Shown here: piece after piece, positions 22,428-35,393 of the stretch
Numbering within the stretch: position 1 is the first letter of the stretch
How the letters are laid out: each line of letters begins with the position of its first letter
Assembly (NCBI GenBank): GCA_026874595.1
Contig: CM049322.1
Location: 40,726,840-40,790,839 of the forward strand
Origin: Sipunculus nudus
Taxonomy: Eukaryota > Annelida > Sipuncula > Golfingiida > Sipunculidae
Length of the DNA stretch: 64,000 nucleotides
Direction: 5' to 3'
Notes under the pieces: model-generated
Databases searched by the model: none
Told to the model about the DNA's origin: nothing
What the model saw: the letters and a program-made list of their open reading frames with translations, nothing else
Position numbers and translations under genes: made by a program

Positions 22428-23772
22428 TACTGTAGATTCAGAAATATTAGTTGGGATTTTATTTTCGTGGTTTTCGTGGATCAAGATAATCCACGAATTC
22501 ATGATTCCAACGATAAAAAAATCACAGGGTCAGAGGATATACGGTATCCTAACGGTAGCTGGTGGTCGACTTTATATATATATAATTGTTACCCCTGGCT
22601 GATTTTCAATATAGATACAAAAATTGTTTACTACTGTTTTATGATTGTATTTGATATATTTATTAAATGCACCGAATTGCTTTTTCCTAAATTACTATAA
22701 AAATATGGGATTTATAAATAATCTTTTGTCAATCAAATTATTTCCCCTTACATCAAACAAACACGGCCCCCTGATATGTTTACAATCAAACAATATCAAC
22801 GTATGATTTAAACTGAAAACGTATCCCCATATTTCCTCATTTCCTCAACATTTCGGATGAAAAATTCAAGAACAGAACCACATTTCTGTCGCGCAAAGCG
22901 GTAGTTCTAACACGCCATGAACGGAAAACAAGTTCCAATGTTCTTAACCACAGCTACCGAGGCAAGGCTTTTTCGGAACGGCCTTTTCAACCTTCTTTCA
23001 ATAGAGATTAAACGAGACTTACGCTACCTATTGGCTTTAAAGACAAGGGCCGTGTAAACTCTTTGCATTACCGCGATTACAGCGGGACGCGAAAAACCGC
23101 CTATTCCGAATATTGCGACAACAGTTGCGTGCATAAGAGTGAGACATTATTAATACATGCAGGCAGTACTTCTTCCGAATATTGCTGATAGTTGTACATA
23201 TATGTTAGCGTAAGTAAGCGCCACAGAATACTATTAGGCAAATTATTTCTTTATAATCTCCAAATATAGCTGACATGATGAATGACGAACGAACCGTGTC
23301 TCGTCTCACCGTCCCGTCCGGGATTTATAGGCGCCACATGTGACTACCGCCTAGATTAAACAAAGTTAAAAACCTTCATGTGGACGGTCCCGTTTCATTT
23401 TTCCTCCGGTCAAGTGATGGTTTACGTTTTCTGTCAAAGTGGTGTGATCGGGTGTCATAACTATAATAGCCGATGTATCGGCCGGCACGTGTCGGTCACG
23501 GCTGATTAATCCTTAGTTAGGCTCGGGTCGGGCGGAGCTTGTTTGTTCAACACTAACCCGATTGACCGCGATACAGGCGCACGGTGTGATAAGCATCAGA
23601 GCCGAACCACCTTTGTACGTCGGGCTCGTCTTCCTTGCGCAAATGGAGGTATTAATAAACATAATTTCCTGAAGTTTTCTTTGTCTTTCCACGAATTCAA
23701 ATTCCCCACGATATGCGTTTTGTACAAAAACCACGAAATTTTAAGCCCACGATATTATCTGAATCTACAGTA
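22428..23772. mobile_element. 1.3-kb inverted-repeat element with CpG-rich interior
   Basis: Ends TACTGTAGATTCAGA (22428) and TCTGAATCTACAGTA (23772) are inverted copies, with similarity extending inward about 50 bases through CGTGG-rich stretches. The interior, about 22860-23650, is markedly richer in CpG and GC than the flanks. No transposase is recognisable; frames at 22467-22700 and 23513-23791 look fortuitous. The element makes up most of the 1.65-kb AMPD intron between exons c and d. Confidence 0.65.
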
Positions 23773-23878
23773 CAGTATATATCATATATAATATTCAGTA
23801 TGCATTTCAAATTTTCAATTAATGTTGCCATGTCAGATGCTAGGTTCAGTGATGTTTTATTTATGATTATGCTCCAAC

Positions 23879-24008
23879 CTTTCGTATGTTGTAGAAGTCT
23901 CTGTGTGGAACCTCTTTCTGCGCTGAGGATTCACGAATCTCATTCAACAAGGAGTGAAGTTGGTACTTAGAGCTGAGGTACTGCAGTCGTCGGTAACAGA
24001 AGGACTTG
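23879..24008 (-). CDS. AMPD2: AMPD exon c (residues 140-183)
   Basis: Encodes [20 protein letters not shown], then [20 protein letters not shown] and IRK, an almost textbook AMP deaminase segment that ends immediately before the zinc-binding DTHVH motif. The acceptor is ttgcag; the donor is gttgga after CGAAAG, which keeps GT but departs from the usual gtaagt consensus. The reading frame joins both neighbours exactly. The donor lies only 106 bases from the right end (23772) of a 1.3-kb inverted-repeat element that makes up most of the following intron. Confidence 0.95.
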
Positions 24009-24244
24009 CTGCAATAGAAATTAAACCAGATGAAATATTATTCCCGCCTTTACCCCAATATCATATACAATTTAGAATTCTGCATTTTAATGTTAATTTT
24101 ATCCAGGACCTATGACCTTTTTGCGTCTAATGGGTAAAAATTTGGCCAAGAGTACATGTCATGTAAGGCATACTTAATGTAAACCCTGGATGACCTATTG
24201 CAAAGACACTGACTTTGCAGCTACAAAGATGACTTTCAAACTAA

Positions 24245-24426
24245 TACAGTGGAACCCCACAATTACGACCACCTTGGGGACTGACCAATGTGGTCATAAT
24301 TTTGGGGTTGTTGTTTTTTGAGATTTCCAAGTTACCTAAATCATCATTTCAGGATCAAGAAGAGTGGCCTTAATTGAGGGGTGGTCGCAATAATGTGGAG
24401 TGGTCACAAGGCAGGGTCCCACTGTA
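24245..24426. mobile_element. 182-bp MITE, TACAGTGG ends (copy 2)
   Basis: Inverted ends TACAGTGGAACCCC and GGGTCCCACTGTA. Interior differs from copy 1 but keeps GACCACCTT/GGTGGTCG-type inverted motifs. It lies between AMPD exons b and c. Confidence 0.7.
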
Positions 24427-24501
24427 ACTTGATTATAAAAGTTTAAATTTTGAAATTCCTAAAAATAATTAAACTTGCTTTTTCTCAGGAGCATATTAAA
24501 A

Positions 24502-24980
24502 CAAGGGACCCACGGGTCATGGCGCTCAGCTGAATTTTGTAAAATTTTAGCAAATGCAAAATATGCTTATTTCTATTTTTTTATTTTTTTACATATAATT
24601 AGCATTTGAAAAGCTAAGAGGAAATGCCCGAACTTTTTGGTGATAATCAAATACTTAATATATGATTACCACACTAATAATCTGATATGACTGTCAAGAA
24701 AAAAAACAGTAAAGGTTTTTGAGATACTGTGTTGCAGATGAAATATTTACAAAAAAATCCTGAATTTTAATGTTGATAGGCAAAGATATCTGAAAATCCA
24801 AACAAAACTCCTGACAAAATTTCAGCACTTGTCTTGCATCAATTTTAATTCTTCTTGTCTGTTAAAGCAAACTTAGCACCATAAAAGACAGTCAAGAGAT
24901 TCAATATTGATCAGTTAAAGGACAAATTAAGTTAAATCAGGGGTCAAATGATGAAATATAATTTGTACTGACAGATCACG
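24502..24980 (+). mobile_element. A-type 5' end, truncated
   Basis: Begins caagggacccacgggtcatg then GCGCTCAGCTGA, continuing with a core shared with 4883-5150. No A-type 3' terminus follows before AMPD exon b at 24995, so this is a truncated or decayed copy. The right limit is approximate. Confidence 0.55.
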
Positions 24981-24994
24981 TCTTGTCAACTTAC

Positions 24995-25217
24995 AGAGGG
25001 CCATCGGTCATCAGAGCAAACATAAGATTTTGATCTGTGATGAAAGTGTTCTGGTCAGGATAGGGCCATTCGATTGGCTGATTGTTATCAAGTGACTCCG
25101 CATCCTGATAAACATGACACACTCCGTCCTCCATCCGCAAACAACATCCAAGGCCTTCAGGAACATCTGTCGTTATACTCTGGTACCCAGTGGTTGATGG
25201 GGGGTGTATTGGGTGAT
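24995..25217 (-). CDS. AMPD2: AMPD exon b (residues 66-140)
   Basis: Encodes a stretch beginning HPIHPPSTTGY, continuing through LGCCLRMEDGVCHVYQDAE and ending WPYPDQNTFITDQNLMFALM, TDGP. This matches the conserved block in which AMP deaminases read 'G(V)VHVY ... LPYPDL ... MALI(T/N)GP', just before the catalytic domain. The acceptor is tttttag and the donor is gtaagttg. The exon starts with two bases (phase 2 of GAT) and ends with CT, completed to CTC (Leu) by the next exon. The neighbouring introns hold a 182-bp MITE and a truncated A-type element. An opposite-strand reading frame here is only a shadow. Confidence 0.94.
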
Positions 25218-26155
25218 CTAAAAACAGACAAAAGAGATCTTTTAGTTAGTATGTACAGCAGAACTTTAAAATATTAAAGTTTAAATTTTATAATGCCTTC
25301 AAGGCCGTTGCATGTTAATTTTATTTAACTATTTAACTTACTACTGCAGTTTATATCAGCAGAAGCTTTGCTTAACCCTGTCCCTACCTGGCTTTATTTA
25401 TAAATCATGGCTACCAGGAATGATCTGAAAAAAAGTCCTTTTTGTTTTTGGTTAATTGTACAGATTAAGCTGTTATCAGTGTAAGTAATTTTTTTTCACA
25501 CATAGACCCTTACTTGAAGCCCTATGGGCCTAGTTGACAGGTCTAACTTTCCTGTACATCATTTACAGTTTGTTGTGTATGCTGAAATAGGAATTGATGG
25601 TATAAAGCCTCTGTTGGGATAGTTGCGTCATCATCCCAGACACTAGTAGGGATATAAGCATTAGGTACGGAATAGTGCAAGATGACAATTAGGGTTTAGA
25701 TATATTAATTTGAAGCTGAATCATCTCTCAGACCCACAAGGTTTTGAGCCTATACAGGCCTCTGTCTTAAATAATTAGCACATAAAAATACATTACAAGT
25801 CCAGCTGGTAAAATATACTGATCCTGATCAAAACAGTATCCAGATCACGTCTAAAACTTTTTATTTCTTATAATCACCACATATTCTTCAAATCTAATTC
25901 ATCAATATCCAAAACTCAGACTAGGAATCATCATGATAAGAAACTGTAATCTAATACAATCAATTACATTTTTCTATTATCATAACTGATTACATTTTAT
26001 GCAAAATGATCATAATCATTATTGCATGATTACTCTAACAATGTAAACCGTGATCATTGTGATTAGATATGATTAAAATGATCAATTTTTTTTCTCAGCA
26101 TTATCAATTCCTGAATATTGATTGGCACTTGAGTTTTCATTTGTATAAAGGAAAA
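25218..26155. other. Start of the 22.7-kb AMPD intron, no gene recognised
   Basis: AT-rich. Between about 25900 and 26100 there are many short copies of ATCATGAT/GATTAC-like strings. No repeat family or coding signal is identified. Confidence 0.45.
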
Positions 26156-26160
26156 GAATG

Positions 26161-26591
26161 CAGGGCTCCTGCACCTCCTGGCAAAGCAAATTTAAGACCT
26201 TTTTAAGACTTTATAAGACCCAGCTGACAGAACATTTAAGACCCTTTTATACATAGAATTCTTCTACGGCCCTACCCTGCTTTAAAACTACTGAAGATCC
26301 CAAATTAAGATCACTATAAGTTGGGAATTAATGGTCTCATGGTAGTCTGTCCTGAGAATCTACAGAGAGTCATTCTTCAACAAGTAACCACAACTACTTC
26401 TCCTAAACTGTCTCAAACTTAAGTTCAATCACTGAACAGTTTGTGGACATTCATTGTATCAGGATGGATAAAATCAAATATAGGACCTTTTAAGACCTAT
26501 GTCAGGATTCCTGGCATTTTTAAAACCTTTTCAAGGCCTTAACAATGCTAAATAAAAAAATAAGACTTTTTAAGGCCCCACAGGAACCCTG
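26161..26591. mobile_element. hAT-like MITE, 431 bp
   Basis: Starts CAGGGCTCCTGC and ends ACAGGAACCCTG, a terminal inverted repeat of the CAGGG type common in hAT elements, with GAATG directly outside both ends (5-base match; hAT target duplications are normally 8). The interior has repeated TTTAAGACCTTTT-like strings near both ends. Non-coding. Confidence 0.6.
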
Positions 26592-28899
26592 GAATGTATT
26601 CCTTGTGTTTCTTGACAATATTAATATTTGTTATCATGACTGTTATCATGATTGCTTTTCAAAGTAATTGTAATTGTAATCAATTATTTCCATATTTTTG
26701 TAACTGTAAGGTTATTGAATTCATATAAATTTAAAGTATTACTATAAACACAATCAGTTACATTTACTGAGTAATCATATCAATTAAGTCTGATCCAAAC
26801 AGGTGCCTTATTAAAAACCAGTAAAAGTGACCAAATATTTTATCTGTGCCAAACTGATGGATTAGTCTTGATAACAGGTGACAGACATTTTAGTATTTCA
26901 GCTTAGAAAGACAGACCAACGCCTGAATATCATACATCAGAACACATTACTGGCATTGAAAACAGGTGACAAACAGTTTAGTGTTTCAGCTTAGGAAAAA
27001 CAGGCAAACTGGTGAATATCTTACATGAAAACTCATCACTGGCACACACTGTATAACTGATACAAACTGGAATAAATGAAATGATAGAAACTGGATAATT
27101 AAAAGGGGCATGGAAACCAAGTTTATAATTTATACCGATTAACTGTCTTCGTCAGGAATGGATAAATGTAAATAGATTATAGAGGTGACCTGGTCACAAA
27201 GCAAACAAAAACCAACAGTAGAAGCAGCCAAGTCTCAGGACAGTCATGGAATCCTCAATAGGTAAATATTTAAGGCTACCTATTATAAAAGTTGGTCCAC
27301 TAGTGCTATTGGTACGTACTGCCCTGAAGTGTGCACATACATAGGTCCCTATTCTAACACTTAAAGTTGAAATGGCTGAAAGCATGCATGGACATCCTTG
27401 TTTTATTGTGCTGTGACTGACTGTGATATTTTCTTTTTTTTTGGGTCCCCTTAAAGGACTGAGCTGAGCACAGACAATAGTAACTAACAAAGAGTTTTAA
27501 ATTAAGTGCCTTACAAATTGACAAAGATAGATAAAATATGGTAGTTGCATTTTCATGTTATTTTCATCAGTCAAATATTACTGTGTACACAAATGCATAA
27601 AAGTCACATACTTTGAAATAATCTCTAAGGTCTGTCAGAAAATAATGAAGGTTGGAAACAAAGTAGTAACAACTCTAGATGACTTTGAAAAGGTCTGAAA
27701 ACCATAACTTTAGCATGATTTATCAAGTATTTAAATGACTGATGACATAATTATTTTCATTTGCTTATGTTTATCTGCAAGAAGACTATGAAACTGAAAA
27801 ATACTAAAATTTGTCACTGTAATAATGGTCACTGGTCCTCCAAATATACTGAACAAGTGCACCGCAAATGTGCATAACATGCCGTCTTAGGTCTTGTGAC
27901 CTCTGACCTCATTAAATATGCATGAATTTAATGAGAACTGAATTCAGGTGAAAAACTGTATTGGTTAATACTGTGGCTTTATTTTTGCGAGGCTGAAATA
28001 TCACAATTTCTTTATTTTGAAACTTTCGCGAGACTTTAATTTCCACGATTGCATCAGAACCTGTAAAATCTAAGTATAGCAGGATCTATATTGATTTAAA
28101 GTTTTGATAAAAAATCCTACAATACCTTTCTAATTTCAGTCATTAAATTAGGACTTGTATCACAGTCAATATGTATCACGGTCTGTGTGTACAGCTAATG
28201 CACGGGAAAACTTTGAAAGCAAGCACAAATTAGGTTGCTAATGAGGTTGTTTTCAGAGGTCATCTTATTTAATGGGGTATATCTTATTCCCAAGGGATTC
28301 ATATTTGCGATTAATTCACATTTGTAAATATCACGAAATTAAAACCTGCACAAATAAAAAGGCAACCACAGTATTTATAATGAGTTTCATGTATATCCAT
28401 CAGATTTTTGGTCAGTCATCACAGCGCCTCCATAGTCTTGTTACCTCTAACCTCATTAAATATGCCATGGAATTTCTTATATGTTATTGTGGCGACACCA
28501 CAAATGTAGCCTCATGAACTCTGACCTCATTAAACATGCATGGAGTTAGCCTATTATCCAACTCGAACAAGATTATCTATTGGTAAGTAGTAATGCTGAG
28601 TTTTGTGAAAATCCATGAGAGCCCTGGTAAGTTATCACGGTGACACTAAAAGTTAACAGATGGACGGATTGTGGGTTTACCATAATACATCCCATCATAA
28701 ATAATAATTTAATTAATAACCAATCAATAATTGCTCTTGTCTTACAATTATTTACCATGAGAAAATAACCTACATAATACTTCTACATAGCAGCTAGCCT
28801 ATCTTTTTGTTTACTGCCCTTTTTATGACTCGCTTCATCATATTTGTCTGAAAAAATAATAACCTATCAGCCCTTTCTTACGCTGTGCTAGGCTGGCAG
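26592..28899. other. AMPD intron, no gene recognised
   Basis: AT-rich. Short similar strings ACCTCATTAAATATGC recur near 27907, 28450 and 28527 beside TTTCGCGAGACTTTAAT-like and GCGAGGCTGAAAT-like sequence near 27990-28040. A frame at 27194-27490 (minus) has no recognisable family features. Confidence 0.4.
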
Positions 28900-29470
28900 A
28901 AATCAAAGTGTAATATGAAATTTGGTGAACCAAAAAGTCTGGAATTCACTTCCTATTACATTACAAAAATCTCAAACACTTGTATCATTTAAAACTAATT
29001 TAAAAATATATCTCTCTCTGCAATCTTTTGGTAATGAAGGCCAAAAAAAATAAAAGTTATGGTTCTCAGGCAATGCCTGCATCAATTTTAAACCCCCGCA
29101 TTTTTATTTTGGTTTCATACTAGAAGATAAACTAATACAATTTTGGTACGATTTTCTTTGTTATGCAGTGTTTTTAACTGTTTAGCAGAAATAATTGTTA
29201 TTTTCATGCTTTTCCCTGATCATATTACATTTTATCGAAACATTCAAATAAAAGGTCAAAAATAAAATACTGCCCGCCCGCATTGATTTCTGTAAAAAAA
29301 AGTGCCTGAGAACCATACCTTTTTAATTTTTTTTGGCCTTATATGCATCTTTTTTTTTCTTGGGTCAGGCACAGGGAGTGGATTTCAAAGAAATTGTGTA
29401 AGGGTATGTAAGTGTGTGTGTGAATTGGCGCTATATAAATACTATATATTATTATTATTATTATTATCTT
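28900..29470 (+). mobile_element. CR1/L2-like LINE 3' end, interrupted by a MITE
   Basis: At about 28925-29030 one frame reads VWNSLPITLQKSQTLVSFKT then NLKIYLSLQSF, matching the C-terminal 'LWNSLP..IR....SFK..LKTYLF' block of CR1/L2-like reverse transcriptases. After the MITE at 29037-29340, the tail continues as GGCGCTATATAAATA followed by ATT repeats (29449-29466), the typical 3' end of such LINEs. Only the last part is present. Confidence 0.65.
29037..29340. mobile_element. MITE with ~35-bp inverted ends (copy 1)
   Basis: The left end AAGGCCAAAAAAAATAAAAG then ATGGTTCTCAGGCA and the right end TGCCTGAGAACCAT then TTTTTTTTGGCCTT are inverted copies. It is inserted in a LINE 3' end. A second copy, split by nested insertions, is at 31427-39127. 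Confidence 0.75.
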
Positions 29471-29867
29471 TCTTCACAGCAAGGTAGTTACACACAAGCC
29501 ATTTAACAATCATGAAGTAGAAGCCATTGTAAATATATAAGTAAAGTGAATATATATGTAGCTGACCAAAACATATCACCAAGAAACTTTCTCAACAGCC
29601 AAATTTAATGTAATAATAAAAATAGATATACAAAATACAATTTATACAGTTTCAACTTTTTGAGAAATACCAGTCCACACCAAGAAGATATTTTGGAAAG
29701 AAATATGGACAGTGTTATTCTCTTTATGTAAATGTTTCATTTGGGCTCAAGCATGAAAATTTTTACATGCAGTATCTAAGGTGAGTGGTTTTACTAGACC
29801 TTATAAACATACCCATGTTCGACATCTGAGGCCTGGATCCTGACATTGTATTGAATACAAGTTTTGT

Positions 29868-30368
29868 TTAAGGGGCCCAATTACCTATAAAGCATGTTGA
29901 GTTAACACGAAAAATAGCTTCTTCCCTTTAAAATAAATCCGTACCTGCCAAAATATTGCCCTGAAACCGTTTGCTTTCTCCTGTAAACGAATGTTAAAAA
30001 CATGGACCGGGCGTGATGACAGGTGTACAAATAAACACAGTGCGTGGGGCTGTGTGCATCGCTGAGCTAAATCACTTGTCAATCAGATGCCTTGACTGAC
30101 TTGGCCCAAAAAATGTAATACATGTTTCTGCTGGCTGAAAATCCGCGTGTTGCCCTTCTTAATTGGACCTCCAGTCAGGCAGCCTTGTTATGGTAAACAT
30201 ACTGTGTTTACCAACAAGCAGAGCCGTAACATGGTGTTAAACAGCCGTATCCAAGGAAATGAGACCGTGTGCTGGGGTGGTTTTGCTGGGAAACATTTGT
30301 ATAAAGTAAAACTGAACTGATTGTGTGAAAGAATAGGCATAATTTAGCTCCTGATTATGTCCCTTTAA
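29868..30368. mobile_element. ~500-bp MITE, TTAAGGG ends (copy 1)
   Basis: Closely matches 44132-44637 along its full length (for example GAAACCGTTTGCTTTC and GCTCCTGATTATGTCCCTTT). Ends TTTAAGGGGCCCAATT and ATGTCCCTTTAA form a short inverted repeat. Non-coding; frames at 29885-30476 are products of this repeat. Confidence 0.7.
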
Positions 30369-31426
30369 TAATTGTTGCATTATTATAAGCTGAGATAATG
30401 ACAAAATACAAGGGGGTTGAACAAACAGGCACAAAGCTAAAGCTAATGCAATATATTTTGTATATCTGCCAGACACAGACTGTAGTTTGGATTAAAACCT
30501 TTGCAAATTATGACCAGTAACAAACTCTTACTTACAATCTGGCCAGGAAAACTTGTAAAAATGTCCACGTACAGAATGGGATTAAGAATCTGACGAGCCT
30601 AACCTCTGATTGAACCTTCATAATCTGGTCTAAACAGATTTTTTTTAACTGGACCAGATATGATCCAGGCATCAACATTCATATGCTAAAACAGAGTTAA
30701 CACAAGAGTCATCAATATTTGAATGTGAGTGTGGGTGTGAGCATGTATATACAAGTTTATAATAAGAAGCAAGAAACAATATATATGATCATAACAGGGT
30801 GAACCATGCATCAAATCTTACTTAGTGGGTATTAACTCAGAACACAGTTATAAACACAGACACTCATTAATGAGTGGCCTCTGACCTTATGATATTTACA
30901 GTTCTGTACATATGCAATCTATCACTTAGGTTAAAGTTGTTTTTTGTTTGTCATGTGCCATGTTTATTTTTCAAAATGTGGACCCTGTGACCTCGATCCT
31001 TGACTTGTAGGGTCATAGTGGTCTCCACTAGTCTTCTGTACAAGAAAAAGCTATTGATGATCTTCTGACAACCAGATTTCAAAAACAACTGATCAAGCCT
31101 AGCTTGAGGTATCTGGCCATTTGTATGCATCTTATATTATTTCAGGGTGGCTCAGACACCCCCTGTAACTCGCAGAATATAGGTCACAGTGACCTCATTT
31201 CTGGTTTCCAAGGAGATCCTTGTAGAATCTCTGATAAGGCACAGTTTCATGATCGTAGACTTTATGCTTACAATTTGTGCCCTGCTAACAGATGGCTAGA
31301 CAGGTGGATAATAGATAAAGTGCCATCACAATTCTTGTATTATTGTACATGATATAATAAGTAAATAAATTCATTCATTAAACAGTTGCATGACCTTTAG
31401 GCAGCCCAGTTAAAAACCATCATAAT
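30369..31426 (+). other. AMPD intron with a decayed A-type 3' part
   Basis: Most of this stretch is unrecognised. At 31140-31330 the sequence (CTCGCAGAATATAGGTCACA; TTACAATTTGTGCCCTGCTA) resembles the segment before the A-type 3' end at 7715, with GACAGGTGGATA in place of the GGAC run and no clear hairpin, so it is a decayed fragment. Confidence 0.45.
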
Positions 31427-33170
31427 AAGGCAAAAAAAATAAAAGGTATGGTTATCAGGCACCGCCAACATAAATTGTAACCCGCCACAACAAAAATATT
31501 TATTTTGATTTTCATCTTTCAAGAAGACAAAATAAAACAATTTTGATAAGTTTTCCTTTGTTATGTACTGCTTTTACCTGTTTAGCCATAAAAGTCTTTT
31601 ATTTTCATGCTTTTCCCTGATATTACGACATTTTTATTGAGACATACAAAAAAGGTCAAATATAAAATTTTGTACGCCTGCACTGATTTATGAAAACAAG
31701 GCCTACAGGCCTAATGCGAACCTGTGCGATGAGATTACACCAGGTATAATGCTTCAATGCTGGACCATTACTTTTTAAGAACATGTGTAACATGTATATG
31801 AACAATGCAAGTACTAAACACTTAGAACAAGAAACAATTAAACAAACATCACTGCTGCAATTCTGGCATGGGTGCACACAACACAAAAACTAGAATACGA
31901 GTAGTCAACAAGCGACTACATGTATCCGCAAAAATCAGAGTGGGACGGATGAAGTGAGGCATAGATTGAGTAGCAAGGGGAAATAGAGTGAGGTGTGTTG
32001 CATAATAGCCTGGATGTCTGCAGCTGAAATTTGTATGTAGGTTGCGTCACCTACCATGAAACCCAGAAAGCTGTCCAAGTTGTATACATATGCAAAATTT
32101 TAGGCAGATAATTTAAACCACTACTTGTATATGAGTGATTTTATCCCACAGCAGACAAACAGAAGGATGCTGTGCAAAAATGGGTGGCAGGTGGCGCCAC
32201 AAATTTTGTGAATGATTAAGAGCTATGTGAGATCTATACACATGCAAAATTTCAGGGGGATATGTCAAACCAGTCCTGAGATATAAGCCTGAATGTCTGC
32301 AGCGTATACATAAGTGTAGGTGGCGCCACCTGCAACAAAATCCAGAAAGCTATCCAAGATGTATAAACCTGCAAAATTTTAGGCAGATATGTCAAACCCC
32401 TGCCGAGATATGTTATTTTGTATCATGGCAAACAAACAGACGGATGCTGTGCAAAAATGGTTGCAGGTTGCGCCACCAGTTTTGTGTATGATAAAGAGCT
32501 ATGTAAAATCTATAAACATGCAAAATTTTTGGCCAATTGGTCAAATGGTTCCCGAGATATGAGCTTGGATGTCTGCAGCGTAAATGTGATTGTAGGTGGT
32601 GCCACCTGTCATAAAACTCAAAAAAGATGTCAAGGATGTATAAACCTCCAAAATTTCAGGTGGATACGTCAAACACCTGCCGAGACGAGTAATTTTATCA
32701 CAAGGCAGATGAACAAATGGATGCTGTGCAAAAATGGTTGCAGGGGGCGCCACCAGTTTTGCGTATGATGAAATGCTATGTTAGATCTATAGACATGCAA
32801 AATTTCAGGGGGATATGTCAAACCAGTCCTGATATATAAGCCTGAATGTCTGCAGCATATACATAAATGTAGGTGGCACCACCTGCCACAAAATCCAGAA
32901 AGCTATCAAAGATGTATAAACCTGCAAAATTTTAGGCAGATATGTCAAACCACTGCCGAGATATAAGTGATTTTATCCCACTGCAAACAAACAGACGGAT
33001 GCTGTGCAAAAATGGTTGCAGGTGGCGCCACCAGTTTTGCGTATGATAACGAGCTATGTGAGATCTAGAAACATGCAAAATTTTTTCCCTAATCGGTCAA
33101 ATGGTTCCTGAGATATGAGCTTGAATGTATGCAGCATAAACGTGAATGTAAGTGGTGCCACCTGTCATAA

Positions 33171-35393
33171 CAAGTGACCCATGGGTCATGACGCTCAGCT
33201 GACTGGGAAGAGATTTGCAAAAGGAAATTTCATCATCTGAATGGTAGTATATATACCCATTCAACTGAAGCATCAAACAGATTAAAGAATAAGCCAAGAT
33301 TGTATCTGAATTTATATATCTCAAAATATGGGAAAAAATGCGTAAACTTTAAAAAAAATACAGGTGGTTCCACCAGTCTGCAGAAACTAATAAAAACATT
33401 TAATGGTCAACATCCATGCAAAGAATCATAGTGATTTCTGCATTAATTGTTCAGATACTCCAGCTTTTGAATCAAATTTTCCATTATTCTGAGGGATACT
33501 TCGGAGTCCTATAGCGTGAAGGATATGGGTAACAGAGACCTAATTTCAGATTTCCAAAGACACTCTCACGGGCCTCCTTGCATGACAAGAATGAAGATTC
33601 TAGGTCCAGTTGTTACAATTTGTGCCATGTTAACAGATGACAGCATCCTTAAAGGTCTCAAAAATAGAGAAAAAAATTCAAAAAAATTTAATAAAATATA
33701 GGTTGCACCATAAGTCTGAAGAAACTGATGAAACACTCCATAATCAATATGCATGTAAAGAATCATGGTGACCTCTGCATTAGTTGGTCAGATACTTCAG
33801 CTTTTGTATCAAACTGTCCATTATTCTGAGGGATACTTCGGAGTCCTATAGCTTGAAGGATATGGGAAACAGAGAACTAATTTAAGGTTTCCACAGACAC
33901 TTTTCATGGGCCTCCTTGCATGACAAGAATGAAGATTCTAGGTCCAGTTGATACAATTTGTACCCTGTTGACACATAACCACATCCTTAAAGGTCTTAAA
34001 AATAGAGAAAAAAATTGTAAAAATGTGTAACAAGCCCCATAGCTTGAAGAATATAGGTAACAGAGACCTAATTCCAGGTTTCTAGGGAGTCTGCAGAAAC
34101 TGATGAAACATCTCATGATCTCTTTGTATGAAATTTTTGAATATTCTGGGGGGTACTTTGGGGCCCTACAGCATGAAGGATATGGGTAACAGAGACCTAA
34201 TTTCAGGTTTCCATGGAGACTTTCCATGGGTCTCCCAGTGTGTCAAGAATGAAGATTCTAGGTCCAGTTGTTATGATTTGTGCCCTGTTAACAGATGTTC
34301 ATATCTTTAATGGTCTCAAAAATAGTGAAAAAATTTGTAAAGAATCGAAAAATACAGGTGGCGTCACAAGTCTGCAGAAACCTATGAAACACTCCATGAT
34401 CAATATCCATGCAAAGAACCATGGTAATCAATGCATTAGTTGTTCAGATATTTCAGTTTTTGTATCAAATTTTCATTATTCAGAGGGGTACTTCAGAGCC
34501 CCATAGCTTGAAAAATCTGGGAAACAGAGACCTAATTCCAGGTTTCCAAGGAGACTTTTCATGGGCCTCCCCCAATGTCAAAAATGATGATTCTAGGTCC
34601 AGTTGTTATGATTTGTGCCCTGTTAACAGATGACTGCATCTTTTAAGGTCTCAAAAATAGAGAAAAAAATCTTAAAAAACCGAAAAAATACAGGTTGTGC
34701 CACCAGTCTGCAGAAATTGATGAAACATCGCATGATTAATATGTATGCCAAAAATCATGACCATCAGTGATGTAGTTAATGAGATAGTGAAGTTTTTGTA
34801 TGAAATTTTTCACTATTCTTGGGAGTACTTTTGGGCCCCATAGCTTGAAGGATATGGGTAATAGAGACCTAATTTCTAGTTTCCATGGAGACTTTTCATA
34901 GGTCTCTCAGACTGTCAGAAATGAAGATTCTAGATTCAGTCTTTACGATTTGTGCCCTGTTAACAGATGTCCACATTTTTAAAGGTCTCAAAAATAAGAG
35001 AAAAAAATTCGTAAAAAACCGAAAAATACAGGTGGCGCCATCAGTCTGCAGGAACTAATGGAACATCTCATGATCAATATGTATGCCAAAAATCATGACC
35101 ATCAGTGTTGTAGTTAATGAGATATTGAAGATTTTGTATGAAATTTTTTACTATTCTGGGGGTACTTTGGGGCCCCATAGCTTGAAGGATATGGGTAACA
35201 GAGACCTGATTTCTGGTTTCCAAGGAGATTTTTCATGGACCTCTCAGAATGTCAAGTTACAAGATTCTAGGTCCAGCGGTTACGATTTGTGCCAGGTTAA
35301 CGGACAGACGGACAGACGGACGGCACGATGGACGGACGACGGACAAAGAGTGATCGCTATAGCTCAGATGACTTACAGTCAGCTGAGCTAAAA
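33171..35393 (+). mobile_element. A-type element nested in C (complete unit)
   Basis: Starts caagtgacccatgggtcatg and GCTCAGCTGACTGGG, has six tandem monomers averaging about 338 bp (marker AGTCTGCAG near 33372, 33708, 34089, 34367, 34704 and 35042), a GGACAGACGG run near 35300 and the hairpin TAGCTCAGATGACT / ACAGTCAGCTGAGCTA ending in A's. Its length, about 2.2 kb, equals that of the A element at 58172-61566 once the C element there is subtracted. Most short frames here recur from monomer to monomer and are not genes. Confidence 0.78.

Noticed and set aside
25074-25277. Open frame of 67 codons on the plus strand
   Set aside because: Lies opposite AMPD exon b, which has matching phases and family sequence; it is a shadow frame.
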